NCBI GenBank assembly: GCA_963971405.1
Contig: OZ020491.1
Coordinates: 8,426,855 to 8,490,854, forward strand
DNA: 64,000 nucleotides
Direction of reading: 5' to 3'
Source of the DNA: Psococerastis gibbosa
Taxonomy: Eukaryota > Arthropoda > Insecta > Psocodea > Psocidae
Below the pieces are notes generated by a model that was not told the origin of the DNA, ran no database searches, and saw only the letters and a program-made list of their open reading frames with translations. Positions 53,330 to 64,000 of this stretch are shown here, one piece after another (positions within the stretch are counted from its first letter, which is position 1; each line of letters starts with the position of its first letter). The translations under genes and the position numbers were made by a program.

Positions 53330-53965
53330 GAGCATTTTCCAAGCAAAACTGAATATAATAACAATGGCTGTTGGTGACAAAACGGTGAGTTGGACCTGAA
53401 CTCCCAGCTACATAAACTAAAGAAAGCTGGTCTGCAAACTTACAGCTTGGGGCAGGATGTCCGTTGGGGTTGGGGAGGGGGAACTGGAAGTCCACGGCCA
53501 TTTTGACTTCCGCTTTCCTCAAGCAACTTACAAACTTGACCAACTTAGGTTATATTCCAACTTAGTTCCGGAATTCCCCCCGCAAAAACTTATATTTTAT
53601 ATGCTTTTTCTGCCTCCTCTACACATTTTTCGACCTTCCCAATGGCAATTTATTGTGTCGTTCTATGGACTTTAATTTCCTGTTGTGTATTCGAATAACG
53701 ATTCTGGTTGGCAACGTAATTTTTTTTTTCTGTCAAAGTTATGGTTTAGTTTATGCAATACGGAAAAAGGGTGGAGGTATTGGAAATAGAAAAGGTTTGA
53801 TGGGGTAAAGTTATTTTATTGTATTTTTTTTATCTATGATTGATTTTGTTGTGGTGTTTCTAATGTTATGGGTTATGTTTTTAGCTTATAAGTTAAGTTA
53901 TGTTTATTTAAGTTAATTTTACTCTCGACAGTGTTCATTTAAATATAATTACAAATTCTGTCACG
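53330..53965. other. Unassigned sequence
   Basis: Overlapping opposite-strand open frames at 53262-53675 show no recognised domain. Confidence 0.35.
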
Positions 53966-53972
53966 GCCGGAG

Positions 53973-54190
53973 TTACGTGACGACGCAGTGGAATCCGGGA
54001 TGATAGGCCATGGTCGTTCTGAAAACGTACTTCCCCTTGCTCAAACAGTTATTGCTGAGCCTCCGAGATACAATCTAAGAAATATCCGCAGTTTCACTGA
54101 AGATGTCGACTGCAGATGTTGACGAAACATTTGGAAGTACGCTTTCAGAACGACCACCGCCTGTCATCCCGGATTCTACTGCTTCGTAAC
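53973..54190. mobile_element. MITE-Q, most complete copy
   Basis: Arms: GCAGTGGAATCCGGGATGAT ... TGGTCGTTCTGAAAACGTAC on the left, and the inverse of GCAGTAGAATCCGGGATGAC ... GGTCGTTCTGAAAGCGTACT on the right. GTTACG/CGTAAC lie just outside. Interior: TTGCTCAAACAGTTATTGCT, GAGCCTCCGAGATACAATCT and GACGAAACATTTGG. No coding frame. Confidence 0.75.
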
Positions 54191-54718
54191 GTTCGTTTCA
54201 AATATGGCTCTTGTTCTTTTTTAATACTGAAGTTGTGACTATTCCTATACCTCAAGTGACAGCATTTAGATCTGACATTTCTTGCTAGAGCTTCTGAAAG
54301 ATTGTTCCAACATAAATTTCCATCCCTACTTTAGCCAGGATAGATTTCGTGCCTGTAATATTGAAGGGATCGTAACCTTTGCCCGAATCCCTTGAGGGGG
54401 AGGGGTGTCCTCCCTGGGGTGCATTCAACACCAACGAAACCACTTAACCTGCAATCGATCGGTTTTTGTCCTCCATTCTTGTTTTTAGGATTTTTTTTAT
54501 ATTAGGAAATTGATGTGTATTTGTAGCGTCGAAGTGTTGATTATTCTTTGACTTTTTGTAATATAGAGCCATAGAAAAGGATTTTCCCATGCCATGAGCA
54601 TTAGGCTTGGGCAAGTTATAGGCTATTTAAAGTCTAACCAGACTATGTGAGGCTAGCTATCCTCTCTTGTCTCACCTGACAATTTTCCAGGTGAAACAGG
54701 AGAGACTCAAATTTATGT
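54191..54718. other. Unassigned sequence
   Basis: Nothing recognised. Confidence 0.4.
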
Positions 54719-54721
54719 TTA

Positions 54722-54974
54722 GGTGGGGTTTCCACCGACCTCTCATTGCAGAATGCAAATGACATTGACGGAAATTTAATTTTTTCTTTTTATAGAAATC
54801 TATTAAAATGTTTGTACTTAACATATCCCATGAAGCCATTTTTTAATTTTAGTTTGTATGTTTGTGATTTTACTCTATGATCATTGATCAATTTTAACTA
54901 TGGCATAGAGTAAAACAAAAATTTCCGTCAATGTCATGAGCATTCTGCAATGCGAGGTCGGTGGAAACCCCGCC
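54722..54974. mobile_element. MITE-H, simple copy, TTA duplication
   Basis: 253 bp flanked by TTA (54719-54721 and 54975-54977). Ends GGTGGGGTTTCCACCGACCT and the inverse of GGCGGGGTTTCCACCGACCT, followed by CATTGCAGAATG on both arms. Core TATGATCATTGATCAATTTT is present. This un-nested copy is the best single reference for the family. Confidence 0.85.
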
Positions 54975-55183
54975 TTACCAAGCACTAGAGATTATATTAC
55001 AAAGAACATCATTAGCACTGTTTCATAAACTGCATTATATAATTTTTCTGATGTTCATTGTGTTTAATTCTCCTCTTAACAAATTGTCCGACACGTAGAA
55101 GTGTCCACTCCTGGCGTTAACACACATTGGGGAGATTCCGGCACTGCCTTGGAGGAGAGGGGGGAACAAACAGATATGCCGGC

Positions 55184-55356
55184 CAGGGACGGATCCAGCC
55201 CATTTTTGGGGGGGGGTAGTTGTGGGTCATAATAGGAAAAACATGTATAGGATCGATTAAATCAGAGCGTAATAAATTAATTTACAATAGATTTACCAAT
55301 TTTTTTTTTTTTGGGGGGGGGCAGCTATCGCCCCTACCCCCCTGTATCCATCCTTG
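55184..55356. mobile_element. hAT-like MITE, 8-bp target duplication
   Basis: Ends CAGGGACGGATCCAG (left) and CAAGGATGGATACAG (right, inward). Exact duplications ATGCCGGC at 55176-55183 and 55357-55364. Two G runs (about 10 and 9 nt) lie just inside each end. Non-coding, 173 bp. Confidence 0.85.
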
Positions 55357-55513
55357 ATGCCGGCGTTGCCATAAAATTTACATTATATCTGGTTTATGGA
55401 GGTAAAATGGGGGAGGAGCTCCCCCATGCCTCCTTCGTAGTTACTTATTACAGTTCATGATCAAATTTGGCAGATGCTCTATAATCGTACTTAGATTCGA
55501 GCTTACTAAGTCA

Positions 55514-55705
55514 GGACGTGTAGAGTATTGGTACAGACTGCGACTTTCACCCGAAAGGTTGTTGGTTCGAGTCCCACTGCTACATTTTTGGGCCATGCTT
55601 CGAAGGGCATGTAAAGCATGCGGTCCCGGGCCTTCGTAGTTGAGTGTAACTCCGCTAGGTTGACATTGTAATAGAGCAAAAAGTCAATATTTTATTTATT
55701 TTAAA
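55514..55705 (+). repeat. SINE1, plus strand
   Basis: GGACGTGTAGAGTATTGGTA (A-box region), ACTTTCACCCGAAAGGTTGT, then GGTTCGAGTCCC (B box), GTAAAGCATGCGGTCCCGGG, a short deletion, CTCCGCTAGGTTGAC and an A/T tail. Confidence 0.8.
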
Positions 55706-55707
55706 TA

Positions 55708-55787
55708 CAATAAATAAGGACTTTTTTTTGTTTCTATTACTAAGCCAACCTAGCGGAGTTAGAGCTATAAAGCCCTTACACTTACAT
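55708..55787 (-). repeat. SINE1 3' part, minus strand
   Basis: ATAAATAAGGACTTTTTTTT, CTATTACTAAGCCAACCTAG and CGGAGTTAGAGCTATAAAGC represent the tail and body of a minus-strand SINE1 whose head is missing. It faces the plus-strand copy tail to tail. Confidence 0.75.
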
Positions 55788-55945
55788 TTTATTTTTTACA
55801 TGATTCCCAGAAACACTTCACTTCACATTGTACAATGCCGTATATGGCTGCAGCATCGCAGGTCCTTTTCCTTAGATGGCTTACATTCAAATGATTTTGC
55901 CAGCAGGTAATAATATAATTATTATGATGTCAGTGCACACCTCCT

Positions 55946-56150
55946 TGCCCAAACAGTTGCTGCTGAGCCTCCATGATACAATCTTAGAAGTCTACGCAGT
56001 TCCACTGAAAATGTCGACCGCAGATGATGACGAAACGTTTGGAAGTACGCATCCCGGATTCCATAGATGTGGCATTTGAAGCGATGAAACGTTTGGAAGT
56101 ACGTTTTCAGAACGACAATGGCCTATCATCCCGGATTCTATAGATGTGGC
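55946..56150 (+). repeat. MITE-Q interior and duplicated right arm
   Basis: TTGCCCAAACAGTTGCTGCT, GAGCCTCCATGATACAATCT and the GACGAAACGTTTGGAAGTAC block match 53973-54190. The segment GAAACGTTTGGAAGTACG...ATCCCGGATTC.ATAGATGTGGCATTTG is then repeated (about 56030-56082 and 56086-56152), the first repeat lacking part of the arm. Confidence 0.65.
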
Positions 56151-56159
56151 ATTTGTAGT

Positions 56160-59100
56160 ACAAGAACCTCAATACAAATCCCGAGTGTCAAATATATAGA
56201 TACTTTTCTTCTTGGTATTTTCTAAAGCATTATATTAGCTATTCTTTGTCCCAGAAATCCCAGACGAGGAACAGTGACAGTACTAATAAGAATTGCACGT
56301 TATTCTGCAGTATAACTATACGGAGTACGCCTTTTCTCTCGCACGACATGGAACTCCCAACTTTTGAAAGGCTATTCTACATGGAAAGTTAGATATAACT
56401 AAAAGCGCCTCACTCAAAAGCGTTGAGATCACAGGTATATAGCAAAAAGCATTCATCTCAAAGAAGTTTGCTCTACGGGAAGGTACCTCGTAATTCCCAA
56501 GTTTTAATAGCTATTTACGTTGTTCAAAATACGACCGTCATCAGGGTAAGCTGTAAAGATATTAACCTAGCGCTGAATGAACATTACCTGTTGTCCTCGA
56601 TCCCGTCAAACATTTTCCCAATGCCCCCTCCCCCCCCCCTCCTCTCCCACGCTCTCCATTCTCCACCCAATGAAACTTTGAATATCCTCTTTTCAGATTA
56701 GGGCAGCCTTTCATCCCAGGCCCTTTTCAACCCTTTCTTCCGAATTAACGTGCCCTTCTCCCTATTCAAAGCGTAGACGAAGCATCGCCGTGCCCCTATT
56801 ATTTTGCCTTTGACCACTCATAATGTCTTGACGGTTCATGGAGCCCGATTAGGATTTTGGAGTATTATCCAAGTCTGAGGATTTAACGCGCCAATTGGCA
56901 TTGACGACTGGCTAAAGGGTTTTCGTTGAAGCAGTATCGTAAAAGCTCTGGGCCAATCAGAGAACTGTATTCCTTCGCTCCCCACTCCTCACTCTTGTGT
57001 AAATGTTAGTGCTGCGCATCCCCTAATCCAGCCAATGGCACAGGCGTTGTAGTCCAGCTATAGAGTTTATATAGAAGAGATGGGTCGTGTCCCGCCAAAA
57101 ATATGTTTCTTGTTAGTTTCTGGGGTCACTTCTGCTATGACCAGTCATTGAAAAAAACGTAACGTGTGTGTGTATTTTTGGCTTGCTTGACTTCTCTCCA
57201 TCTGTACAGTTTAGTGGTCGTACTTCGAACTTACTCTGAGAAAGCTATGAAAATACTATACAATATGACATGTAATATCCGGAATTTGACGTCATAATAT
57301 TTACAATTTTTTCATCCAAAAAACATAATGTATTATTATTGTTAACTTACAAGCTACTAGCATATTTTATATCTTATTGTTACTGTCAAGTAGCCTATGA
57401 ATTTTGATAATTTGGTAAATTTCTGTTGCCTATCTGTTTCACTGAAAAATCTAACTAAAAACAAAAAAATGCCTTATATTGTAGTACTATGCATCTATAC
57501 ATCATACATCCACTATATGCACTACTAACTTACATATCAAATTATCCTATATAGGGGTGATCCAGGGGTGGTCAAAATCTGCAGTCAGCTCCCTCATTAT
57601 AAAAACCAGTCTTACTGCTAATTAATGATCTTGATCATATTATTTCCCCTTAGTAGGTGGCCAAAATTAAAAATTTAATAAATCCTCGTTTTTTTTAACG
57701 TAAAAACTGAGGGTAATTGCGAAAGCGCGAGTGGTCTGACTCGGCCGGAGCGAGCGGCTTTTCCATTAACGGTTCCTAGAACATCGTAATTAACTGGGGA
57801 AGGAAATAAGCATATTAAATGAGCGTCTGTGTTAATCCCCATTATGTTATCTAAGCTATTTACTCTGAGGTTAAGCTGGTTTACTGTTTATCTAACCCCG
57901 ATTAACAACTTCCGCGGAATCAAGATAACTTTCTGTGTGGCTAGAGAGTTAATGAAACTTGCCCATTAGAAGCTCGTTCATTTTGAAAATCATTGGAATT
58001 GAGTGCTCATTTAGTCATCAGTTTTGATCCTTTAATGATTTTAGGCGATGGACAACTTTCGTGTAGGAAAATCATAGAATTACATTAACTGGAACGGCGG
58101 GAGCCATAATATCCCTTACGGGGCACCCGTCAACCATAAGGCGATCAACTATAAGAGATAAGCACCAATGTAAAAAATATCGAAGTCTTACACATTGCAG
58201 CATAGCAGAACGGATACCTGGACCCGGTCAAATTTCTGTACTTAGCTTGTGCAGGCTATTTACCCAGCGAAATTGCGTACTTATCTTGTGCAGGCTACAC
58301 TAGCAACCATATTGATAACGGTCTACAGCCCCGGGAGGAGGAAATTGTTTTCCCCAACCTTGGCCAATCAATCAAAACATTGGGATTCGACGCCATTGCT
58401 GTCATGATTTCTATATGAAAGCAGTCCCGTTTTGCTCGGCGCTTCGCGTTTCGCCTTCTTAAGTGAGAGTTTCTCTATTGTAGTATTTAATAAATTATAA
58501 AATTTAATTTAAAAATAGAACTATATATTTAGCACTCAATGCCACAAATACAATTAAAACTGGCTGCTGTTTCGGGGATTAATTATTACTTTGCAATTTT
58601 TTATTACCTACAGTACATACAGATTCTATTATTATATCATTTATCACAGTAACGCGGCCAATTTTTTCACAAAAGCTGCAGTCAAGTTCCGGGAAATTTT
58701 CTGAATTCACTCAATTGAGCATAAAATAAAAATAATGGCATTTAAACGGAAACAAAAGCAGCCAAATTACTCAAGAAATTCAGGAGAGTTTGCGAAATTT
58801 CTATTGCAATATACTTTGATCTATTGTCGCGAGTCACAATGTGCTTCTAATTTCCTTACTTTTTTTCATTTCCCAACTTTGTGTTTCCTTTTCAAGCTTT
58901 GCGACAATTTTTTTTTACTTCTGACTTATTGCTTTGTCCGCAAGTTGTTGTTGCGATGCTACGATGTACTGTATTCGTGTTTTAGTATGGCGCAAACTTT
59001 AGTCAAAAGAAAAAGTTTATTTAATTGAAGTTTTTGCTAAAATGTCTTTAATGATATTACATGATATTAATTACTTGCTTTACTTCTTCGCTTGAAAAAA

Positions 59101-59185
59101 GGTAAAGAATATTGCACCGCCTTGCATTGGTAGATGGCGGTGCTGTCCAATATTTCATACTAGTATGCTATTAAAGCTATTGTGG
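56160..59185. other. Long unassigned stretch
   Basis: About 3 kb with no recognisable domain or repeat family. It has a C-rich patch at 56622-56645, a GC-richer pocket at 57720-57770, and a repeat-D-like piece at 57825-57910. The frame at 58735-59028 is rich in Phe/Leu and shows no domain. Confidence 0.4.
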
Positions 59186-59189
59186 TAAT

Positions 59190-59464
59190 ATTAATAATAA
59201 TAACGTCCCGAAGGGAGGTCCCTTGTCCAATGCCAACGACCCCATGGATTTTGGACATTATTTGTATTGTTTCCATATGAATTTTGGGCCATTGGCAAAC
59301 TGGCATATGTCCTCGATGTCAACCTACGCCGGGCATAAGCGATAATGGACAAGCTGAGACAAGTTTACCGTTGAGGGAATGTAACAGGCACAAGCATGAC
59401 TTGACCATGTACAGATACGAGCCGGATGGGGCCTTAGCCTTTCTGCGGCCCACTATGCCGTTTA
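59190..59464 (-). repeat. SINE3-like dispersed repeat, fullest copy
   Basis: The left end AATAATAATAACGTCCCGAA is the (TTA)n 3' tail on the minus strand, preceded by GGGACCTCCCTTCGGGACG. It continues through ACCCCATGGATTTTGGACAT, CCTCGATGTCAACCTACGCC, GATAATGGACAAGCTGAGAC to GATACGAGCCGGATGGGGCC. It ends where the foldback element at 59465 begins. Confidence 0.65.
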
Positions 59465-59891
59465 GGTGCCCATTCCACATACGTACAACGTCAATGAAAA
59501 TTATGAAATTGAAGGGCATTTCAATTTTACTCTATGCCATTGTTAAAATTGATCAATGATCAATTGATAATAGAGTAAAATCACAAACAATGAAACAAAC
59601 AATCTAAAATTAAAAAATGGCGTCATGTGATATGACAAGTACAACTCTTTTAATTGATTTCTCTAAAAAGAAAGCATTTCGGTATAAAAATTATAATAAG
59701 GATTAAATAATAAGGCGACGAAGAAAACAAATACAATTTCAAGAAACAAATTTCAAAAATTTGGCGCATACGCTTCAATTGAAAATTGTCAATTTTTGAA
59801 AAACATATGGAATGGCCCCATCAATGAGAAATTGAAATGTCCTTCAATTTCATAATTTTCATTGACGTTGTACGTATGTGGAATGGGCGCC
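59465..59891. mobile_element. MITE-H relative, 427 bp
   Basis: Ends GGTGCCCATTCCACATACGT and the inverse of GGCGCCCATTCCACATACGT. Both arms continue with ACAACGTCAATGAAAATTAT. The core TTGATCAATGATCAATTGAT and AGAGTAAAATCACAAACA are shared with other copies. Flanks are TTA (left) and TAA (right), so they are not an exact direct duplication. Confidence 0.75.
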
Positions 59892-59929
59892 TAAGTATTA
59901 ACTTATTCTTGGTGTTAAAAATGTAAACC

Positions 59930-59952
59930 AATTTTCTACGGGCTGTACACTC
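59930..59952. repeat. MITE-P solo right end
   Basis: AATTTTCTACGGGCTGTACA followed by CTC and TTAA (59953-59956) matches the right end of 2800-3184. The rest of the element is absent. Confidence 0.6.
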
Positions 59953-60089
59953 TTAATAGAGAAATATAAATACGATGGAAATTTGGTTTTATTTACTTTT
60001 AATGTCTAATTTATATTTTCTTGACGTTACCCCCTTTACCGCTGAAGACGTGCTTGGCGTAAAACGAATAACTTATTCTGGGGTTAGAA

Positions 60090-60180
60090 ACATAAATAAA
60101 ATAATTTTAGAATGCAAAGTGGTACTCAAAATGGTCTTATTATTTAAAATTTTTAACCCCAGATTTAGTGTTCTATGTAG
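60090..60180. repeat. Dispersed repeat D fragment
   Basis: ATTTTAGAATGCAAAGTGGT and TTTAACCCCAGATTTAG match the family at 32405-32545. The 93-codon frame across this segment is therefore repeat-derived. Confidence 0.45.
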
Positions 60181-60259
60181 TATTTATTTATTAACTATGA
60201 ATTTTATTCCATTTTATAAGTCACTGGATGGGAGTGGCTCTTATGAACTCATTTAGTCA

Positions 60260-62050
60260 TTTTCGTCCCTTTAGAGACAATATGTTGAGATGAGAATCTT
60301 CTTAATGTGTCATAATTTAATTAAAAATTCATAAACTGTCCCGTTACAAATTTCAAGCAGCTTCGTCAGTACCTTTACTTCGATGGTTAACTAAAATGGG
60401 TTGCGAAGAAAAAGTTTTAATTGATGTCTGAAAACTTTACACTGACTTGTTATGTAACTGCGTTACGTGTTTGGAACCCATTCACAGTTCTTTACGGCTG
60501 CCTCACATCTCCTTGTCTAGACTTTTAATTTACCAGAGGTCGAATTTGATTTGACTGGGACTTAAATTTTTTGACACGTGTCGAATTGGCTGGTAGGTAT
60601 ACGTGTCCCATATTTTCATTTTGCCGCGATTGGGGAATTTATTGTTATTAGTGGGCCTGAGCGAGCATACACAGAATTTTACAACGGGGAACAAAACGGA
60701 ATGCCATCCAGCGGTTGGCATTGGAACTACTGTTCCACCAAGCCAGCGCTAGAGTTTGTTTGCTAATGGCATAGATTTGGAGATCTTGTGACAATCACTA
60801 ATTAATTAATTGATTAAAATAAGACATGCGTATGTTTGGCGTATTAAGTATTTCTATGGTTCTAAGGAAAGTGTGGATACGTCATATGTTTCGTTTGGTG
60901 CACCCAGGACCTTATATTCGGTGGAAAACCACCCAGCAGTCTTAGCGGTATAATAAAGCAGGAATGCTCTCAAATACCTGGCTAGCTCTGTGTTAGATTT
61001 GGGTTAAAACTAGTCCTAGTTCGAGAAAATAAGAGAATCCACGAAGTGACTAACTGTCTTACGAGGTGCGCTTGGCAAGTGCAATGTTTGCATGTGCACT
61101 GTAATTTGCACTATTTTTTAAACAAATGAACCGATGCGTTACAATATCTTATAATTTTTTAATACTTTAGCCTTGTCACCTGACACCTTGGGATTTATTC
61201 AGAATATTATTTAAGCATATTTCCGGTGTTAAGTTAATCTGTAAACGGCATTATAGAGCTGCAGGAGGGTGGGGGGGGGGATACTTTATTACACAAACTT
61301 TTCCTGACAGACATTTGTGGTAAACGTGTTTAACCTTCAGGGAATAAGATAATTCCATCCATCCAGTTAAAAAATGTCTTCGTTAAGTCATAGCCTCAAG
61401 CAGAAAAACAAAGTTAAAAAAAACGTAGACGCCAAGTATACAGAAAATAAATAACGCGAAAGGTTACAAAATTCTCGACTACTCATATTAACAACGAAGA
61501 AAATGGCGATGAATCATGCAAAAAAGAATAGGAGTCTTACCCTGAGTCCTTGACTTTAATCTGATCAAAAAACTTCGTAAAATTGAACGCTTTTAATTTT
61601 TCTAAAACGAATTTTTTTTGAATAGCAACGAAGTTTCGTTGAAAATGGCTGTTGAGGTGAAAACGCTTAAGTCGCTTTATATTCAGCTCCCTAAATTATC
61701 GACAAACTCCATCTTTTACATATTTTTTACTTTATGAATTACTTACGAAGCATTTCGGTTCATTTTCCAAAGAGTTGAGGGTTGAATACGCAGGGAGGGG
61801 AAGAATCTATAGTCGCCAATAAATAGCACCTGTTTGAGTTTCGCGGGGGTTCTTTTGAATGGCTTATAAAAGGATCGTTGGGGAATTTTTAAGTGGGTGA
61901 TTTACATTTAATGTACCGTTAGGTTCTTAACGAGCTAATGATGAATAGGTGGTTGCGGTTTTGATGGTGTTCAGTAAAGCATGCAATACTTTCAGCTGCT
62001 ATGTAGCCTAAGTCCTGTAGGTGAGCGGGATACGTACAAAGAAGTGTTTT
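60260..62050. other. Unassigned sequence
   Basis: No recognised gene or repeat. A G10 run lies near 61270. The frames at 60530-60766 show no domain. Confidence 0.4.
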
Positions 62051-62057
62051 GCTCTTA

Positions 62058-62810
62058 GGCGGCTATTCCACTTTTCAATATTCCGTCATTTGTAATAATT
62101 GATGCGACTTTTGTGTTACTCTATTTCATTGACCATTTTAACTTCCGCATGTTAAAATAATTGATCAAATCAAAAAGAGTAAAATCACGCTTTGCAAATA
62201 ATAACAAACCAAAACTAAACAATGGTTTCATCTGGAGATGATTAATAATTGTAATTAATTTCTTGAGAACTAATGAATTATTTGATAATTTAAATCATAA
62301 AATTTCTTGTAGATTATAAAATTTAAAGAAAGACGGCGGGCAAACTTACAAAATTGAAACAAAATCGAAAACAAAAATGGTCAATTATTGAAGACAAGTG
62401 GAATGTGGTTTAAAAATATAAATGCAATAGTTGTTTAACAGGTATTTGCGTAAGGGTTGGTCGTTAAGGTCTTACCTTAGGCTGGTCCTGTGGTCTGGTA
62501 GTACCGAGGGCCCACGGCGAAGATGATGAGGGAGCACAGCACTAAGGGATGGAATGGCAGTCACAACACAAAACGCAAATTCTATAGATAATAAATAATA
62601 AAAGTATTATAGCTGTGAATAGATATAATTGGCTGAACCGACAGGGCCGAGAATTCTTGAGCAACTAGTTGCTGGCTCTAGCTTTTAACAACTTGTTTAC
62701 CCATGGAGTATTAGTCATCTAAATATTGTATAGTGACTATGCAACATAATGATATTTCCGTCAGTAACATTGTCAATATTGACGAAAAACTGACAAGTGT
62801 AATAGCCGCC
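62058..62810. mobile_element. Possible long MITE-H relative
   Basis: Left end GGCGGCTATTCCACTTTTCA after TTA (62055-62057). Inverted right end GGCGGCTATTACACTTGTCA before TAA (62811-62813). The core AGAGTAAAATCACG resembles the family. A second, weaker inverted end near 62385-62410 (ACCACATTCCACTTGTCTTC) suggests nesting or an alternative shorter element. Confidence 0.45.
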
Positions 62811-62813
62811 TAA

Positions 62814-64000
62814 AGTAATGGTCAAGGTACAATGGTCATGTGTTGTAGGAAATGGTTGTTGCTTTTGCTTTTGGGCAACTTTCGTAGTGGAAAACGTTAG
62901 CGCCCAGCTAATCAGATCATTCAAATCATGAGTCTTACCAATCAAAACCTTGGGTTTTGACTTCGCAACCCAATGTATGCCTATACGAACGTTCTCCATG
63001 CATTACTAGACATGTTTCTTTAATAAAAGTGTTCTTTATTAAACATAAGTCTACCTTTTATTCATTGAAGCACTTGTCGTGGTCCAATGAACCTTGCGCT
63101 GCTAACCACCTCTTTTTCCGTATGAATTATGGATGCTAGCTAAGTGGTATTCGTCTTCGTTGCCTACCGGGCAGCGAATTCTGCCGCCCCTCGAAATTTG
63201 CCGTCCTGCACACTGGTTGCAAGTGACAAAGGACAAGCTGATACATGCGTAAGCCCTAACCGGCCAACTGCTTACTCATTATACGTTTCAGCAACAATAC
63301 TTCATTATCCCATAAACGAAATTACGTTAGTAATTCAATTTCGATCCCCAATTTTGGAGCCCCCTCTAAGGTTTCCCGGGTAAATGTATTATCTTTCGGT
63401 GGTTGTTGCAAAGACGTCCCCTGAGTCCCACGAGGAGACTTGGCATTGTTCGCGACTTATTTATGGAGGTCCCCATAACCCTTGCGCATCCCATCGTCTT
63501 CGTGGCATGTACCCTTGGGTGCCTGAGTTTGTTGATTTGTGGCGTAGCGGTTGCCTTTATTGTCGTTTTTTCCTAGTTTTTTTTTTGTCGTTGACAATGT
63601 GAGGCGATAAAACGATTACTATCGACGAATTTGTGGTCACTGACTGGATACCTGTTCAATTTGAGGTTTATTCTATTAGAAAACAAAAAGTAGTAGCTGT
63701 GAATGACAACCCAACGAGGGCGTATTGGATACCACCTAAACAAATACAACAGGCTAATTACGTGCTCCCCGGAAACTCGTCAAGCTATAACGAACCCCAG
63801 ATGAATGTAATATCCGCTAGAACTTGCTAGCTTCCGAGCGTTTCCTCCTTATGTGACCCAGCCGTCCAGCAACTGGTTAATGAGTGTCCTAATTCTAGCT
63901 CTATTAAGGATGTTGCTGTCAGTAACATGTCCACCAGCCGCCTTTTTGTTATTTACCGCAAGCAGAAACATGAGAGGGGAGTTATATACCATATAATGCT
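62814..64000. other. Unassigned window end
   Basis: A diverged SINE3-like piece may lie at 63090-63260 (GCTAACCACC, GGACAAGCTGATAC). Several 60-80-codon plus-strand frames at 63144-63830 are slightly GC-richer than average but have no recognised domain, and none is called as a gene. Confidence 0.35.

Noticed and set aside
972-55787. tRNA genes suggested by A- and B-box matches
   Set aside because: All are members of the dispersed SINE1 family with a constant non-tRNA body and tail, and none shows a full cloverleaf, so they are tRNA-derived SINEs.
58735-59028. 97-codon frame with ATG
   Set aside because: Composition is dominated by Phe, Leu and Cys from T-rich sequence, with no domain or splice support.
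59975-60256. 93-codon hydrophobic frame
   Set aside because: It overlaps dispersed repeat D and is Ile/Leu/Phe-rich as expected of AT-rich DNA.
63144-63830. Three consecutive 65-79-codon plus-strand frames at the window end
   Set aside because: They are in different frames with no recognised domain. Part may be a diverged SINE3-like repeat.

Overview
This is a window of eukaryotic, almost certainly invertebrate (probably arthropod), nuclear DNA. It is AT-rich and has no operons, ribosome-binding sites or long open frames. It is packed with degraded transposable elements. The recognisable proteins are the C-terminal ends of non-LTR retrotransposons (several distinct families), a broken Ty3/mdg4-type integrase and a SWIM-type zinc-finger fragment. 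I find no host gene that I can name. Three weak exon-like open stretches are listed with low confidence (40925-41160 minus, 41230-41319 plus, 51527-51883 plus), together with one unexplained minus-strand open frame (23891-24291). The species assignment is inference; the repeat structure is read directly from the sequence.

Layout. 1-12 kb: SINE and MITE fragments, including a 385-bp palindromic element with TTAA target duplications (2800-3184) and a SINE2 with target duplications (7289-7625). 12-18 kb: the densest cluster. It holds a LINE-A 3' end with exact target duplications (12127-12533), two LINE-C ends, a 328-bp MITE (14885-15212), and a SINE2 inserted into a SINE1 with a 14-bp duplication (16821-17334). 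Two LINE-E pieces in opposite orientation follow (17690-18005). 18-24 kb: SINE1, SINE3, a foldback MITE, and a LINE-D end split by a tandemly duplicated SWIM fragment (21180-22035). 24-26 kb: the integrase remnant. 26.6-27.1 kb: three units of a 170-bp tandem repeat. 27-41 kb: dispersed repeats, a MITE nested in the centre of another MITE (30724-31107), and LINE-A, -B and -C ends. 41-49 kb: LINE-D followed by a hAT-like MITE in its target duplication (42068-42679), an intact I/Jockey-type RNase H end with a 12-bp duplication (43406-43995), LINE-B, LINE-D and LINE-F ends. 49-64 kb: foldback and hAT-like MITEs, SINE1 pairs and long stretches without recognisable content.

How the parts work together. 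The autonomous families present are represented only by 5'-truncated 3' ends, as expected from target-primed reverse transcription. Several still carry exact 11-13-bp target-site duplications, so at least some insertions are fairly recent. One SINE2 copy ends in the same 3' tail as LINE-A, which points to a LINE/SINE partnership, while two other SINE2 copies have a different tail on the same head. A set of foldback MITEs shares GGCG-type ends, 3-bp TAA/TTA duplications and a common core. Several of them are nested inside one another at the dyad centre. Poly(G)/poly(C) runs of about 9-21 nt are unusually frequent and sit partly inside hAT-like MITEs.
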